From positions 5,176,786-5,240,785 of the forward strand of contig SSNP01000015.1 of assembly GCA_006937955.1 (NCBI GenBank): a DNA stretch of 64,000 bases, given 5' to 3'. The notes beneath the pieces were generated by a model, which searched no databases, was not told the DNA's origin, and saw nothing but the letters and a program-made list of their open reading frames with translations. Shown piece after piece: positions 1 to 13,510 of the stretch. The position numbers and the translations under genes were made by a program. Positions within the stretch are counted from its first letter, which is position 1, and each line of letters starts with the position of its first letter. The DNA is from Pachypanchax playfairii (lineage: Eukaryota; Chordata; Actinopteri; Cyprinodontiformes; Aplocheilidae).

Positions 1-159
1 TAAACCTCATTGAAGCATATGCTATCCCCAGTGAAACATAAATAACATATCAGATGTTAAAATTAGAAAATATTAGCTCATTACAAGCATACATTTGTTA
101 CATTTGTTATATTCGTCCAGAACCTCCAAATTTTCTGTAAAGGTTTAAGAGATCATGTT

Positions 160-441
160 CAGGGGCATGTCCAGAGTGGTGGCCCAGGGTGGGCACGGAC
201 CACCCTTCCACCCCCAAGCTTAGGCAATCAAATTCAATCAATACGTTTATATTAATCAAAGAAAATGATTAATGCAAATGTATCATTGGCATTGTGCTTT
301 GACTAATTTTTATTTCATTTTGGTTTTTGGGAGCCACTTAAATCATGATAAACTTTTGTAAAAACTAGATTTTTAGGGGTTATGGGCTCATTTACATGTG
401 CCACCCTTTTAGAAATATGTGCCCCTACCTGGCCCCCCTTG
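160..441. mobile_element. Decayed hAT-like nonautonomous DNA transposon
   Basis: The left edge reads CAGGGGCATGTCCAGA, which resembles the CAGGG-type termini of fish hAT MITEs. A GGTGG/GGGCAC-rich segment at about 178-205 reappears inverted near 405-438, giving a rough palindromic layout. The expected outer right terminus and an 8-bp target duplication were not found, so the copy is truncated or heavily mutated. The family assignment is from memory of fish repeats. Confidence 0.35.
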
Positions 442-1789
442 ATTCATATTTGCATGAACTGCTGTGAAATGTGGTAATTGGAGCTGTTTAAGGACAGCAG
501 CAATACCCTCTTAATTTGAACGCAGATACATTCTTCCAAACTGAAGACATTTAAGTTGTAGATTATTCTAAAACTCAAAGGCTGTTGATGTAATCTCTTT
601 TTTATATTTTGAAGGAAAGTTCCCAGGAACTTCTCCAAAACTGTGTTACCACATTAACAGTGTACTCAGTTTGGTAAAGTGAGCTGCCTAATTTGCAAAC
701 TTTGTTAGTGGTGTCGTTTTTGATGGTAGTGTCCTTTTTTGTCTCTGCGCTCTAGATCTGCCTCTTCTCCTCCAGGAGGATCTATACTGATGGCTTCAAT
801 ATTATTCTCCTCCACTTTTTATTGTTTTGATCTTGGACTTGCTGAATTACCCATGTTTGCTTCAGAAATGACAAAGTACCGTGCTGCATTAAATAACAAT
901 GTAGTTCACAGTGTGCAGTCTTAGCTGTTCTCTCCTTGTTGACGAGCTTGCATGCCTGTTCCTCTCTTTGATGCTTTTTTTTAAAAAAAACGGGACATAA
1001 TATTGTTCTGTTTTTGAACCTTGAAAAATCAGCTCTCTTTTTGAGTAGAATGCTCAAGAACTCATATTTTCTTCTCAGAGTCAGAAACAACAACAATTGC
1101 TATATGTGCAGCAAATGGAAATAAATTTGTGTTTTATTACAGGATATCGTAAACAAGACACAGATCCACAGTGATGCTGAGCTTTTTACAATGTTTTCCC
1201 AATTTTACCTCTGTAAACCAAAAGGGATTTCTTCAGTTGTGCAAATGGCAAATATTGGAGGAGACAGCACAAATATCCTTTGCGGAGCTCTCAGCTAGTT
1301 GGTGAATTTGTGTAAAACATTCTTAAAATGCTAATGGCATCCTGTATGTGATAATACTTTATTATAACCCAGTTTCAGATTTCTCACCTGATCTTCTTAC
1401 ATTTCTCCCTTCTTCCTGCCTCGCCTGCAGGCTCTATCATTCTTTCAGATTCTATCTGATCATGTTTTAACAACAGCCAGAAGCAAAAGCAAATAAGTCA
1501 GATTTTGTTATGAATTTGAAAATCAAGCCTGGATGTGAATATTAAAAGATGATAGTGGTCTTTTACTTAAGGGAGAAGTAACTAACTGGCTTTTGTATAG
1601 TGAATGAGTTTACTTTTTAGCTTGAGAGTAAAGTGGCATGTCTGGTACATTCTAGTAGCAACCATGAACCCAAAACATAATACAAATAAGTAAATATATT
1701 ATTTTCTTTATGTATCAGAGTAAGCCACTACCAGATCAGGTTTAACTTAGACTACCATTCAGTCAATACTAGGTGAAATACGAATCTTC

Positions 1790-1792
<3 letters not shown>
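442..1792. other. AT-rich noncoding stretch
   Basis: No recognisable gene, RNA or repeat terminus was seen. The short open frames here lack domain signatures and have low-complexity composition. Confidence 0.5.
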
Positions 1793-1869
<77 letters not shown>

Positions 1870-1876
1870 TTTTTTT
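1793..1876. repeat. (AT)n microsatellite followed by T tract
   Basis: About 29 uninterrupted AT units run to 1851 and are followed directly by about 25 T residues. The combined tract is likely length-polymorphic and hard to assemble. Confidence 0.95.
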
Positions 1877-4679
1877 GGTGTTGTAGTTATAGATGGTTCA
1901 GTGTCAACCAACAGGAGTCTTTCATGGTTGGGTTGGGATCTAGTGATGCTGCATGTTTAGGTGTAGCACGCAAGCAGAAATACATTATACTGTGTTTCAA
2001 ACAGAAAGATAGCAAGTCAAAATCGCTCTGAAATAAATATACGTTTTTTGTCTCCATGTGATATAATACAGCTTAGTGCTGTTGGAGATGATGAGAAGAC
2101 TTCAGCAGCATGTGGAGGATTAGAAACATTCTGCTATGTAAGAAAACCTATATCAAATGCTGTGATGGCAGACAGCTGACTAAATCAGGATGCACAAATT
2201 ATGGTGTGCTGGTAGATGGAATCTGGGCTGCATGTCCATTAGCCAGGAACAGCCACACTGGACAAAATGTGTCATTGTTACTTTATGTTTCTTGTTTTTA
2301 ACTGAATCTCATCTCCGAAGTAATGCTGAAAGAATGTAGTCGTCTAGCTGGACTGGTTGCATTTTTCTATCCAGAGAGAGGCAGAGGTTCACCATGTAGC
2401 CTGGATGTCCTGGATCTTTGTCAGAGCTAAATCAAGAACAGTGATGTGAAAGCAGTGAGGGCATGTTAAAAGATCAGCTGATTCACCTTAATTTGAACTG
2501 CTGCCTTTTCCAAATAGATTACTCTGGCTTTCTCTGCGGATTCATTCTGCCTGATTTATTTTTCTTTTTAATGACATGCTTTGATTCAATTTTTAGACCT
2601 GCCATGTCTTCAGCAGTCATTTTAAATTTACTACTGAACTATAGCAATTTGATTCAGAATTCACAGTAACATAGCCCTGTTTTCTGTCTCCACACAAGCT
2701 GCAATCATTTATTGGATGGTAATTGTTTAATTATACCAAGCAGTGCAATAGAGCTGGATCTTTTACAATGTTTATACTCATTTCTTTATTTAATCTTTCC
2801 TTTTTCCAACTGTGAACCTGTCTATTGGTGAAACACTATTAATTTAATCTATTTTTTTTAAATATATGTTTGTAAATGTGCTAATTAACACTGTTAAATT
2901 TTAGAATAAGAAGCAACAAATAGCCCTAAATGCACAGTTTAACAGGGATATTCATGTTTTGACAAATGCTGCTTGGTGGCGTAAACTTTTTGGATAAGAT
3001 GGCTGAAATTAAGAAAATGCTAATGCAAATCAAGCCCCGGTAAATCACAATAACATGGTCTTGGCTTGGAGTGCACACTTGCTTTAGTTTTTTTAACAAA
3101 AATGACTTACCAACCACATTTGAAAATTTTGCCTTTTGTCCAAACTTGACTGTCATGAAAAAATATAATTATCTCATGTTTTTTTTAGCAGAAATTCAAA
3201 TTAAGATCAGTTATTAAACTTGAAAATATAAAATAAAAAAGCTAGAGAAAAAAAAAGCAAAAAATGCTGAAGGAAGTTTCTAAATGACATGGAAGTAAAA
3301 GGCAACATTCAAAAAACTAGATGTACTAACTAAACTGAGATGTTTTGCTGCTCTTTTTATCATTATCCTTATAAGATACACTGGAAGATATTTCATGTGA
3401 TTCTCCAAACCCAGTTCTCAGCATTTTTCAGCCCAAAGCCTGTTTTTTAACAGTTTCTCAGGCTTATTTGAGTCAATGAATCAGAAGTTGCTGTTCCAAA
3501 AAATAGCTGCAAAAAAAAATAATAAAAAAAAAAAACTTCACAGACTTAGTCTTGCTACAGACAAGCTATAACTGAAACTTCCTAAATGTGGACGATGGTT
3601 CAGTGTTGCATTTTCCTGCAGACTGACAAAAAAAGAAAGAAAAGAAAAGTGCATCTCCAGTCCTTTGTCTTTATCGTTTCATGTTTGGATGTTAATCCTC
3701 ATCCTTCTAAAATCCGCTGTCACTTTTTTACTATTATTCACATTTAACATTACGAGACTCATTGTCACAGTATTCCAAAAAAGCAAATTCGTGTTTGTCT
3801 TTACTTATTTCCTTGGCTACCACTGAGATGTTCCACAATAGCAGAGTCATCTGAGGACTTCTGCAGTAAACGGGACTCACTGGGGATGTTCTCCATTGCT
3901 GATGACCACCAACTCAGACATATAACTCTAAACATGATGTTCAGTCTTTCAGGTAGTTTATAACCCATCAACGTTTTCCTGGAGTTTTGCCATCATGATA
4001 TTCTGTTTTTCTTTTAAAATAACTCTAATCTAAAAGAGTCTTTAGAAACCTTTCAGCCTCTATTTGGCAGTACATGTTTATTCTGGCAGAAATATAATGA
4101 AATTCCTGTCAGTCAAGTCAAGTGCTGCTTTTTGAACAGAAGGTGCCAGTACTGATATGTAGCTTAACTGCTAATTTCCACTTAGGTGAGCCCATTTATG
4201 CTCAACATTAAACACACAGATGTATAAAGAAAGAGCTTGATGTCCATCTTCTGCATCCAGCTTGCAGATGAGGACCTAAACACAGTAAACAGAGCAGTCT
4301 AGATAACAATCACATGGGTTGGGTTGTGCAGTGTGGCTCATGTACAACAAACAAAACAAGCAAAGAATAATAATTCGCTGTTCACAAGCCTCAACGTATT
4401 TATTGGCTAACAAGACCACTGCTGTTCCCTCTGCCACCTCTTTTATGTTTCTTTCTTAGAAAGTGCATGATGATGATGAGCTCCTTCACTGATGTCATGT
4501 TTGCTATTGTTTGAAAGTGACCTTTACAGATGTATTCCCTAAGAGCCATGCCAAGACAAAGCATACATGATGCACAGTGATAAAAAAAAAGACAAGCAAA
4601 GACGCCTCCACTGGTCCACAAGAGGAGGTATTTTTGTTTGCGTGTTTTTCTTTATTTTTTCTTGTTTTTATGTGGCCTA
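1877..4679. other. AT-rich noncoding stretch
   Basis: Nothing gene-like was identified. Short A-rich runs occur at 3240-3262 and 3510-3534. Open frames are all under 80 codons and unremarkable. Confidence 0.5.
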
Positions 4680-4990
4680 TATAAATTGCATTTTCACAAA
4701 GTGTAATTAAATGACATGTTTTTAACCTTTCATTTTAATTGATGTTGCTTTTTCTGGACCATTCTTCGTGTATCTTTTGAATATACAATAGTAAAATAGA
4801 TTTTTTTTTTTTTATCCACTTTAACAAACTTTACAGAAAGTTTTTACTTGATATGAAAAAAAGATAAAGAACAACAACAACAAACCCCCCCAAGCGAACT
4901 AAAAGACTAGCTGTATTGCCTTGTTTATTTATATATTCAAAGCACATTTGTTTGTTGGGTTTGTTAAACATAAACAACACATATTTTTTT
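4680..4990 (+). repeat. Diverged direct repeat, copy A
   Basis: This segment shares an ordered set of words with 5985-6305: an AAATGACA...TTTTTA...CCTTTCATTT block, a TTTTGAATAT block, a TTTTACTTGATATGAAA-like block, an AACAACAA tract, then GACTAGCTGTAT and AACATAAACAA. The matches are collinear and in the same orientation, with many indels. It is either an old local duplication or two copies of an unrecognised dispersed repeat. Confidence 0.55.
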
Positions 4991-5984
4991 CTCCAAATGC
5001 ATTATGTGGGTGATGATGTTTGATGACGTTTAGAATTGATGCATCTTTGTATATAAAGTGAACATATTGTAAATGGGCCATAAAGGTTAACAAAATACTC
5101 TTTGACCCTTTATGACATTTTTCAGATTGGATATACTTTAAGATGGCTGTTATCCATTTTTTTGACTTGCCTAGCTGCTTGCTGATTATTACATTCATAA
5201 TCTTTAATATCAATCAGTAAATACAACAGGTGAGATGTTGATTGTTCAGAGTCTTTTAAAACAATTGAAACCTCAAAATGTGAGTTCTGTATCATACATC
5301 TTATACTTACATTGAATCCTGTGTTTATTTAGAAAAAAAAAACATTTATTAGGTTATTCTTGTGATGCTCAGTCTTCTACACATGACTAGATCAAAAACA
5401 AAGTTGATTTTGACTTTCTTTCATTTGCAGTCAACAAAACTGTGCAACCTGAAAACAATATGCATCCTCTGTATTATGTACATCTGCTGTGTTGTAACTT
5501 CATTTATCTTAATTAACAGTTCACTATCTTTCACAGCCTTTAAACAAACAGGAGAGATATTTTGGGAAGAATTTCTTGGCTCTCTAAGAAAACATACAGA
5601 GAGAAAGCAATAGTTTGGTTTTTATTAAAGGAGCCAATGCCAGCAAGATATTTATCTATTAATAAAATGAATGAGCTCAATGCTTCAGCTAGATTTTTCA
5701 TTACCCCATTCAGAGATACATGTATTTTCCTTCTACCAAAATTTGTTTTCTTTTTCTTCAGATATTTTCTATGTAGTAAATTATTTTTATTTAACTAACT
5801 CAAACAGAATGTTTTTAAATTAAATGACCACAATGAAATTAAGAATCAGGGGAAAAAAAATCTATTATTTCATAATTTGTCCCAAATAGAAATAATACAA
5901 ATCTAAAATGATGATAATGGTATGATTAAAAAAAAAAATGCGACGACAGCAGCAAGTAGTTAAACTAAGAGTAGTTGTTTTTCA
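4991..5984. other. AT-rich spacer between duplicated segments
   Basis: No element or gene was recognised. Two overlapping open frames of about 80 codons (5362-5613 and 5562-5798) are AT-rich and hydrophobic without motifs, and are probably chance. Confidence 0.5.
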
Positions 5985-6305
5985 TTGGTTCACAAAATAA
6001 CATTTTACAAAATAAAATAAAATGACACATTTTTATCCTTTCATTTCGCATTGAACTTGTTTTCATATTTATTCTTTTGAATATGTAATTATAACATTGA
6101 TTTAATTTTTTGATTTGCTTTTACCATCTTCACAGTATTTTATTTCATTTTTTTTAACTTGATATGAAATGCAATAATCTTTGTCAGAATAACAACAAAA
6201 ATCCTTAAAAAAGAACCAAAGGACTAGCTGTATGAGATCCTCAGAACACAGCAAAACTATTTTTTTTTGTTAGGGTTGTGCAACATAAACAAAAAAAAAA
6301 TGTCC
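5985..6305 (+). repeat. Diverged direct repeat, copy B
   Basis: Collinear with 4680-4990 through the same landmarks, including GGACTAGCTGTAT at about 6221 and AACATAAACAAAAAA at about 6281. Similarity appears to continue weakly past both ends (CTCCAAATGCATTATG near 4991 against CTTCCAAAGGTTTTATG near 6304). Confidence 0.55.
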
Positions 6306-9039
6306 TTCCAAAGGTTTTATGCTGTCTATTGAATATGTTGCCAAAATAACTGGAACTAAAATATTATTGCCCATTAATATGGTCCTGCTGTCTTCTTGTT
6401 GTTAGTCTTCTCTGTTATTTCCCTCGTGATTTTGCCCCCAATATTTTCCCTGTGACAAATATGCCACCTTAAATCATCATTATACTTTTAATATTTTCAT
6501 ACTGTCTGAATCTCAGATGGTCTTCTTACTGCGTTATCACTGAATGCTATCAATAATTCATCACAATCGCTTCGGTTTTATGTCATCTGATGTTTCCAAA
6601 GCTGCATCTTTGTGGATTGGTTTTCTTATTTATTTAGCAGTGAACACATCTGAAAAAAAAAATCTAGTGAAACAGTATTGATGTAAACTAAAGTGCACCA
6701 GATATTGCTGAGTTTAATGTAGTTTGTTTTACTTATGTGTATGTGGGGGGTTGATGTGACTCATAATTGTACCTTTTTAAATTTATTTTTCCCAAAGTTT
6801 TAAATTTGCTTTCTAGCTAGATGAATATTTCAAGCAGAAAGGCTCTGATAGAGTGCATTTTAGAGTTAGTACATGTTGTATATGCGGATGGTTTGGTGGG
6901 CTCCATGCTTGGAGTACTCAGGCTACGGAGTGGTAGAGAGAGAATGGCCTCCGTCCAGCTGAGATAATGGAATTGGTGTGTTCTCCCTGAGCTGTGCTCC
7001 TGGCTGGAGTTAATTCTGTTAATAGCTCGAGCTTCTGCAGTCAAACCCTTTCACTGGTTTGGGCAGTGCTCTGCGAACACAAGAGGTATTCTCTGTAAGG
7101 TGGCTGATGGATGTATAATGGATTAACTGAAAAGTGGTGCACACAACTTACAATTGTTCTAAAAGCTGCTAAAGTCTAATCATGAAGGACTTGGCTTTCC
7201 ATATTTAAATCCAAATGCTTTTCAAGCAAGGCCAACAGCATTATGGCATTCTGAGTGCATCTACTCCAGTCCAGAACTTCTACTGCAACAGCAGAGGCTT
7301 TTTGATATAACAGCGTTGTGTAATTTATACCGCATCTTTACATACAATATCTGTAGGATTTTTAAGAACACTTTAGCAATGATCACCAATGTTTTTCACA
7401 CAGGAAGATGCACAACCCACATGCCCTAATGGTGAACAAAGGTCACATCATGAATATGCTGCCACTGTCACCACCATGATCTACCCAGCAATCATATGAC
7501 CATGAAAGTAAACAAGCATTAACTAAGTACAGAAGGTTAGTACATGCTCAAATCCACTGTAGAACCATCACACTTTATCACACACACAATGGAGACACAA
7601 CTGCATTGTTAATAATTGCCCAAAGACCACAACAAGACTCTGTAGAGACAATTTTTCTGGCTTTTTGGTTTGATTTTATTCACACAATCAGTTGAAAGTT
7701 TGCACATCCTCATTCAATTGTATCCAAACTTTCTACAGGTATATTATACATATCTGTATCTATTGATCTGTTTTTTTGTTGTTTTGTTTTTTTTAATGGA
7801 GAGGTTGTCATCCTTACAGCGAAAATTAAAACACTTAAAGAACATAAAATAAGCTGCAGATTAAAAACATTCTGGTTCTCACAATTAGAATCATGTTCTT
7901 TTTTTTAATTTATACAATTAGAACTGTTGGTTTTACAACAACTCTGCTTCTTTCCTAATGACCACCGGAGACAGACGCCAGCCCCCCGTGACTCTGCACT
8001 GGAGAAAGCAGGATTAGAAAATAGATGAATGTTATTACTGTAATTGATAAATGTCTTCAGATATGATAAATGAGATACGAGCTGAAGGAAAAACTGATAT
8101 AAAACAAACTATATCCTGTTTAAACAATGTGAAAGATAATACACTAAGATGAAAAGCTTTTTAATTCTCAGTCATTGTGTGTTTTTTCATTGTGAGTGAC
8201 ACAGACTAATTGAATTTGCCAAGGTCCAAACAAAGATCAAAAATACTAATGTTTCTGTCTTTGAACTCTAAGATATCTATCCAAGCTGCAGATATGGCTC
8301 CAGTTAACAATTACAGCAGACATTGGTTTGCAAACGAATATACTAGACAAAGAAAGAACAACTTTCTGGTTCTCTGATAATGAATGTCAGAGACGAATTG
8401 CAACATTGGTTTAGAGTAGAACAAATAGAAACAATAACACAAACAGCCACTTATTTCAAGCATGTTCTGCAGAGGGACACTGGTGAACACGCAAGAGATC
8501 AAACCAATTAAACCGAATGCAACAGATGACCCATCAAGTGCTGCTAATACCAGCTTACAAGAATCCCACTGAAACTAAGCAGACCGAAAAAAAAACATTG
8601 CCTGATGAGTCACATCTGCTGCTGCACTGACAAAGAAAAATCCAGACTCAGTTTAAACAACATGAAACTGTGGATCCACACAACCTCGTACCAAAAAATT
8701 GAGGATGTCAGTGGTAAAATAACAGTGTAGGTCACCTGGTGCTCATTTATCTTGGCTTCTCATTCAACTTGTTTTCTTTTGCTCAGAGCCAGACCTCTGG
8801 TGTTATAATACTTCTTGTTTCAAAGTTTGTTTGTTTTTTTCTGACTGTCTTCTTGCTGTTTTGTTCTTCACAGTTAAATGTCTGTCTGCCTTTGTGACCT
8901 TTACTCTTAGGATGTACTACATTTATATGATATTGTAAAAACATGAAAACATAATGGTATCCCAGAATCTCGGACACTGCCAGTATTTTTTCAGCATGCT
9001 TAACAAAGCTTATATTAATGGGAAGTCCAGATATTTTTA
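6306..9039. other. Noncoding stretch
   Basis: No gene or repeat terminus was recognised. Short homopolymer A and T runs are scattered throughout. No open frame here looks protein-like. Confidence 0.5.
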
Positions 9040-9112
9040 AAGGTTTGGCTCTTTTGGCTCCGGCTCTCTTGCAGGAGCCAGCTCTAACAGCTCCCATATG
9101 GCTCTTCATTTA
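9040..9112. mobile_element. Possible hAT remnant (GGCTC-rich end)
   Basis: The segment is rich in GGCTC/GAGCC words (TTGGCTCTTTTGGCTCCGGC and GCAGGAGCCAGCTC), resembling the subterminal region of a common fish hAT family. Only about 70 bases are recognisable and no terminus or target duplication was found. It abuts the Harbinger-like end. Confidence 0.25.
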
Positions 9113-9500
9113 GGGCCTGATTTATCAATATTCCAAGTAAGGAGCGCAAAATTTTTCGCCATGGACGTGTTCCTGATTTGCGGGTGATCTACTAAGAGCG
9201 ATTGCAAAATTGTTAACCGGTGCAAAAAGCAGTATTCAAATGAGTTTGACGGCGCAATTCTCTTGCGGGTGCAAGAAAGGCGCAAACGGAAAGTGAATTT
9301 CGAGCCATTGGAGCTTCAAATATGAGCGGAAGAGGCAAAAAATATATATTGTTGAGCTGCAGCAAAGAGGCTTCACTCTGTGATGTTGTTGAATGTTGTG
9401 CATCTCAGCAGCGATCAGAGTGACCTGGTGCGTAAAGTTCCCGTCCAGCGCGGTCCAAACACTGACACCTGCTTTTCAGGATGCAGTGCGCTCTAAAATG
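9113..9500. mobile_element. PIF/Harbinger-like element, left-end fragment
   Basis: It begins with GGGCCTGATTTATCAA directly after TTA, which matches the typical Harbinger terminus and its three-base TTA/TWA target preference. Within the first 200 bases are the usual short GCGC/GGTGCAAA motifs (GGTGCAAAAAGCAGTATTCA and CTTGCGGGTGCAAGAAAGGC). No right terminus (inverted GGCCTGATTT...) was found downstream, so this is a 5'-end fragment or an internally disrupted copy. No transposase frame is evident. The family call is from memory. Confidence 0.5.
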
Positions 9501-11451
9501 TTTCTCGTGCGTATGTGGGCCAGATTATATTGATGTTACTCCCCAGCAATCGAGTTGAGCGCAGAGGTTTGCTTGAATTTGATTTTATATCTGGCTCCCA
9601 GTCTCTCCGCCCTAAGTACCTGGACTGAACCACCACCCTCCCTGTCTTTGAAGCATTTCCCCCCCTTTTTTTCTTTCACATACTGGTATGATCCTAAACT
9701 GGTTGTGCATGTAATAGGCTGTGTGACAAGGCCATCAAATTAAAATGACCTACAATCATATAAATATGTAAATATAAATGATCAAAATTAATTATGCTAC
9801 GGTCAAGTCTCAGCGCCACTCAGAGGCTCTGACACTCTTACATCCTGCCTTACTGAAGTTTATGCAGGTAAAAAGTAAAACAAACTGTATTTTAACAACT
9901 TTTGTAGTTTCTCTTTATCTCTTGTTTTTGTAGTTCAACACACAAAAGTTAAATGCTTAAAATTTGGTGAGGGTAATAGTTGGGGATTAAGGTTAGAGTT
10001 CAGGTAATTCAAAAACAATACAAAAAGTCTCTAACTCATGTTAGGGCATATAAAGAGCTGCACATGCATTTGCTGGAAAAAAGTAACTGGAAACAACCCT
10101 CGAGAAAACTTCACCATGGCTGCAATGATAATGGACTGGCATCTGAATTTGGCAGCAAACATCTGCCTTTGCAAGTGAAATGAGAATTAGACAGATAGTT
10201 ACTGAAACCATAAACTCCACTGGTGTTCAGTGACCTCGGGCTAGTCTTTGTTCATGTTTCTTGTGTTTAGTTTATTTTTTAAGTACATTTTTTGACTTTT
10301 AGGTCTTTGCTGTTGTTAAACTGAAAAGTTTACTGTTAGCTGTAAATATTTATCCATTTCAGTTTGACTCAGGAAAGTTTGTCAAAGGAAGTGGACAGAG
10401 TGGTGACAACTTGACAGGCGAGCCAAGCTACCATCATATTTCTGTGTCCCAGATGGCGACTGCGCTGAAAGATTTGATCGCCTGAATATCAGTAGTTGAG
10501 AAAAAAATGTGGGGTTTGTTATTTAGTTTAAACCGTTCGACTGCATTGCAATACATAACTTTTAAGAAATTACACATCAGTAGCAAACACCAGATGGATA
10601 GATTAGTATACAGTTTTGACTGCTGTCAAATCCATTATTAGTTGAAGAAGAAACCTTAAATGAAGCTCATTGGTTTGAGCTTAGGTCTGAATTCTTTCTA
10701 ATGTGTGTTCACCAGAGAAGCAATCGCTCATAATCCTCACCTCAAGTTAATTACTGCAGACAAATATTATAAATCGCCAGAGACTCTTATCACCAACAGC
10801 TTGAATACTGAGATTTGCCCCACATCTGATATAATTTGAAACTTGCAATAATCTTTGAAACAAAACAATGTTTGCCCTCTTGTCAAACGTATTCGCCTTT
10901 TTTTCTATGAGCGGATCTGAAGGAGATGGATGTACATGCCCACTAATTGTAGCAATTATTACTCTGTGATGGTATAACAAGCTCTCAAACAATTACCCCT
11001 TCTCCTCTTTCTGTCTGTCTCTCTTTCTCCCACACAGTCAGTTGAAGTATTTTATTGCGCAAATATATGCCATCCATTAGACCGAATCATAAGGGGTGAA
11101 AATATATAAGCATATCATTCATCATAGTATATTTCAGCATGGGAAGTAAAAAAGACCAGAACCAGAGAGCCAAGATACTCCCTGCTGAGCACAAGATGTT
11201 GGAATTGTGATGCTCACAATTATACAAAATTTACAAGACCGCTGACTAAACTTGCATTTTATGACTTGCCCTGACAAAGAAATATACCACCTGGAGTGCA
11301 GAGAGATGTGCACCTTTAAAATACTGAGGAAGTCACTATCACTGCTGAAGCAGTGTTCAGTAAACTTGGATTCACGGCTGTGATTTAACAAGGTATGTTT
11401 ACTAAAAGTACTGTTTATAGCAGTAGCTGTGAGGTGAGGTTACAGGCATTG
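9501..11451. other. Noncoding stretch
   Basis: No gene was identified. A strong polypyrimidine-AG sequence ends at about 11037, but the sequence after it runs into a stop within about 24 codons and lacks a good donor, so it was not called an exon. Confidence 0.5.
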
Positions 11452-12314
11452 TGTATACATTGGACACTTTATCAGGTATACAACTTGCTAATACCTAGTT
11501 TTGCCTTGATAACTACCTTAATTCTTAATGGCATGAATTCAGCAAAGTGTCAGAAACATTACTCAGATATGTTGGTCTATATTGAGATGATAGCATCCAG
11601 CAGTTTCATTATCATGATGGCATTATGCACCTGCAGCAGATTTGTTGACTGTACATCCTCGATGTGATGTGAATCTCCAAGTACACCAGATCCCAAAGGT
11701 GTTCTATAGGACTGAGATCTCATTGAACCAGGTAATGTTTCTCCAACCTGTTCTGTCTAGGTTTGGTGAGTCTTTGTGAGCTGTCGCTTCTGGTTCTTGT
11801 TCTTAGCTGACAGGAGCGGCATCCAGTGAGTTCTTTAACAATCTGTTTTATGGTCCAGTGTTCAGCATTCACAATGGTATTCCACATATCTTGGCTGTAA
11901 CGATAGGTTAGCTGATCTGTTGTGCCTTTCTATAATCTCAAACCAGTCTACTTGTTCTTCACTTCTACAACTATTTCATCCATACAACTGCTAATCATTG
12001 GATATTTTATCTTCTTCAAACAGTTCTGTGTAAACCTTAGAGATGGCTGCACATGAAATTCTCAGTCGATAGACAGTTTTTTGAACTACTCAGACAAGCC
12101 TGTCTGGCCCCAACAGCCATACCACATGAAAAAATACTTTTAATAACTTTTTTCATTTCTCTGTGCTCAGTTTTAACTTCAGCAAGTCATCTTCACAATA
12201 TCTAGATGCCTGAATTCATCCACCTCTGTGGTAATTTTATATGATTGGCTAATTGGCTTTTGGGGTTAACAAGCAATTGAACAGATGTGCCCAATAAAGC
12301 AACTGATGAGTGTT
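11452..12314 (-). mobile_element. Internally deleted Tc1/mariner-type element
   Basis: Both ends match the inverted termini of a very common teleost Tc1/mariner-like repeat: GGACACTTTATCAGGTATAC at the left and CCCAATAAAGCAACTGATGA at the right, close to TA. Inside, on the minus strand, are segments corresponding to the C-terminal part of the transposase (about 11490-11730) and to a more upstream part (about 11735-12180). In full-length relatives these are separated by several hundred bases that are missing here, with the junction near 11725-11740. Stop codons and frameshifts break the coding sequence, so the copy is dead. At about 860 bp it is shorter than the usual 1.2-1.3 kb. Confidence 0.8.
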
Positions 12315-13510
12315 TCTACTCTGAAAGTTTAATTGTACAAAAAGTTCAGTCTTGTGTTGTTGTGTAGCTCTACAACTAGCAATAATATCCCATGTTCAGG
12401 TGTTGGGATCATCATCATGTGCATGTTTCCTGCTTCCAGAAATTATTTTTCTTTTGCACAAGCTTGTTTAATAAAAATCTAACTACTGTTGCATCATGCA
12501 TGGCTGAGATACAGTTTTTCTCCATTACTGATACTTTCACATGAATGTTTTCACGTGGTCTATTTTCAATAAGCAGCATCACATGTTACACTTCAGTGTG
12601 AAAAGAGATCTTTAGAAAACAATATTCAAGAAGTGATTCCTCTCGAGGGATACTTGGATTGTCATCAAAGTGCTTTCCTCCAGTTAGTCTCCATCTCCAG
12701 CCAGGATTTTGTGTGCCACTGCCAGCGACTGTGGAGGCCCTGTGGGGGAGTGAAAAGTAAGTACAATGGACAAAGGCATGTGTGGCACCTTACATCCATT
12801 TCTTCTCTTCCCCACAGCTGTTATTGTATGAAAGTGCTGTCGACAGCTTTTGCTCTGCACCATGAATTCTCAAACAGTGGGAAACTTACCTGCCTTTTCC
12901 ACACAGAACCAGTGATGTCTGAAAAATATAAGGAAGATTTAGCTCAGCAAGGGAAAGGAATGAAAGGCTCCTTTAGATCTTCTAAAAACTCACTTTTGTC
13001 ACACAGCAGTAGAGAACACTGAGACTGTATAAATCACCTTTTTTAACTTACACTGATATGGCCTGAGGCGCTTTCTTTTCTGGGATTTTTCAAATGCCGT
13101 GTGGTACATTCTTAATTTAAAAAAAGGGCTAAAACTCAAAGTATATTTAAAAATTAAGACTAAACATTCATAATTACTTTGTCATAGCTGTAAATGATAG
13201 TGACCTCAGCAAACAAAGAATCTTTAAGTAATTTGCATATAATTCAATGTTTATTTGCAAGCACAGATAGCAGCAGCAGCTAGCTCTAGCATTGATATTG
13301 CAGCGTGGGACACTTCCAGCAGGAATATTATTTTTTCTCTCTCTCTTTCAGTGATATTTGTTTTTATTTACTATTTTTCATAGCTCTGGGGCCAAATGAA
13401 AAATGATGAGTTAACTCGTTGCATTAATTCTACATAATTGAAACATACTCTGGCTGACTCATTTCTACTTTGGTTGACCAATAAGCAGCAATTGTTGTCT
13501 TGTACTTGTT
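12315..13510. other. Noncoding stretch with one intron-like segment
   Basis: At 12757-12817 a 61-base segment begins GTAAGT and ends with a pyrimidine tract plus CCCACAG, a good donor-acceptor pair at very short spacing. The surrounding open frame (12633-13022, plus strand, 129 codons) crosses it and has no recognisable domain. No other signal was seen. Confidence 0.4.

Noticed and set aside
10996..11110. Exon after a strong polypyrimidine-AG at 11037
   Set aside because: The open segment ends after about 24 codons and the only donor-like site is weak.
12633..13022. 129-codon plus-strand frame as a gene
   Set aside because: It has no domain or codon pattern and contains a better intron-like segment; length alone is within chance for a 64-kb window.
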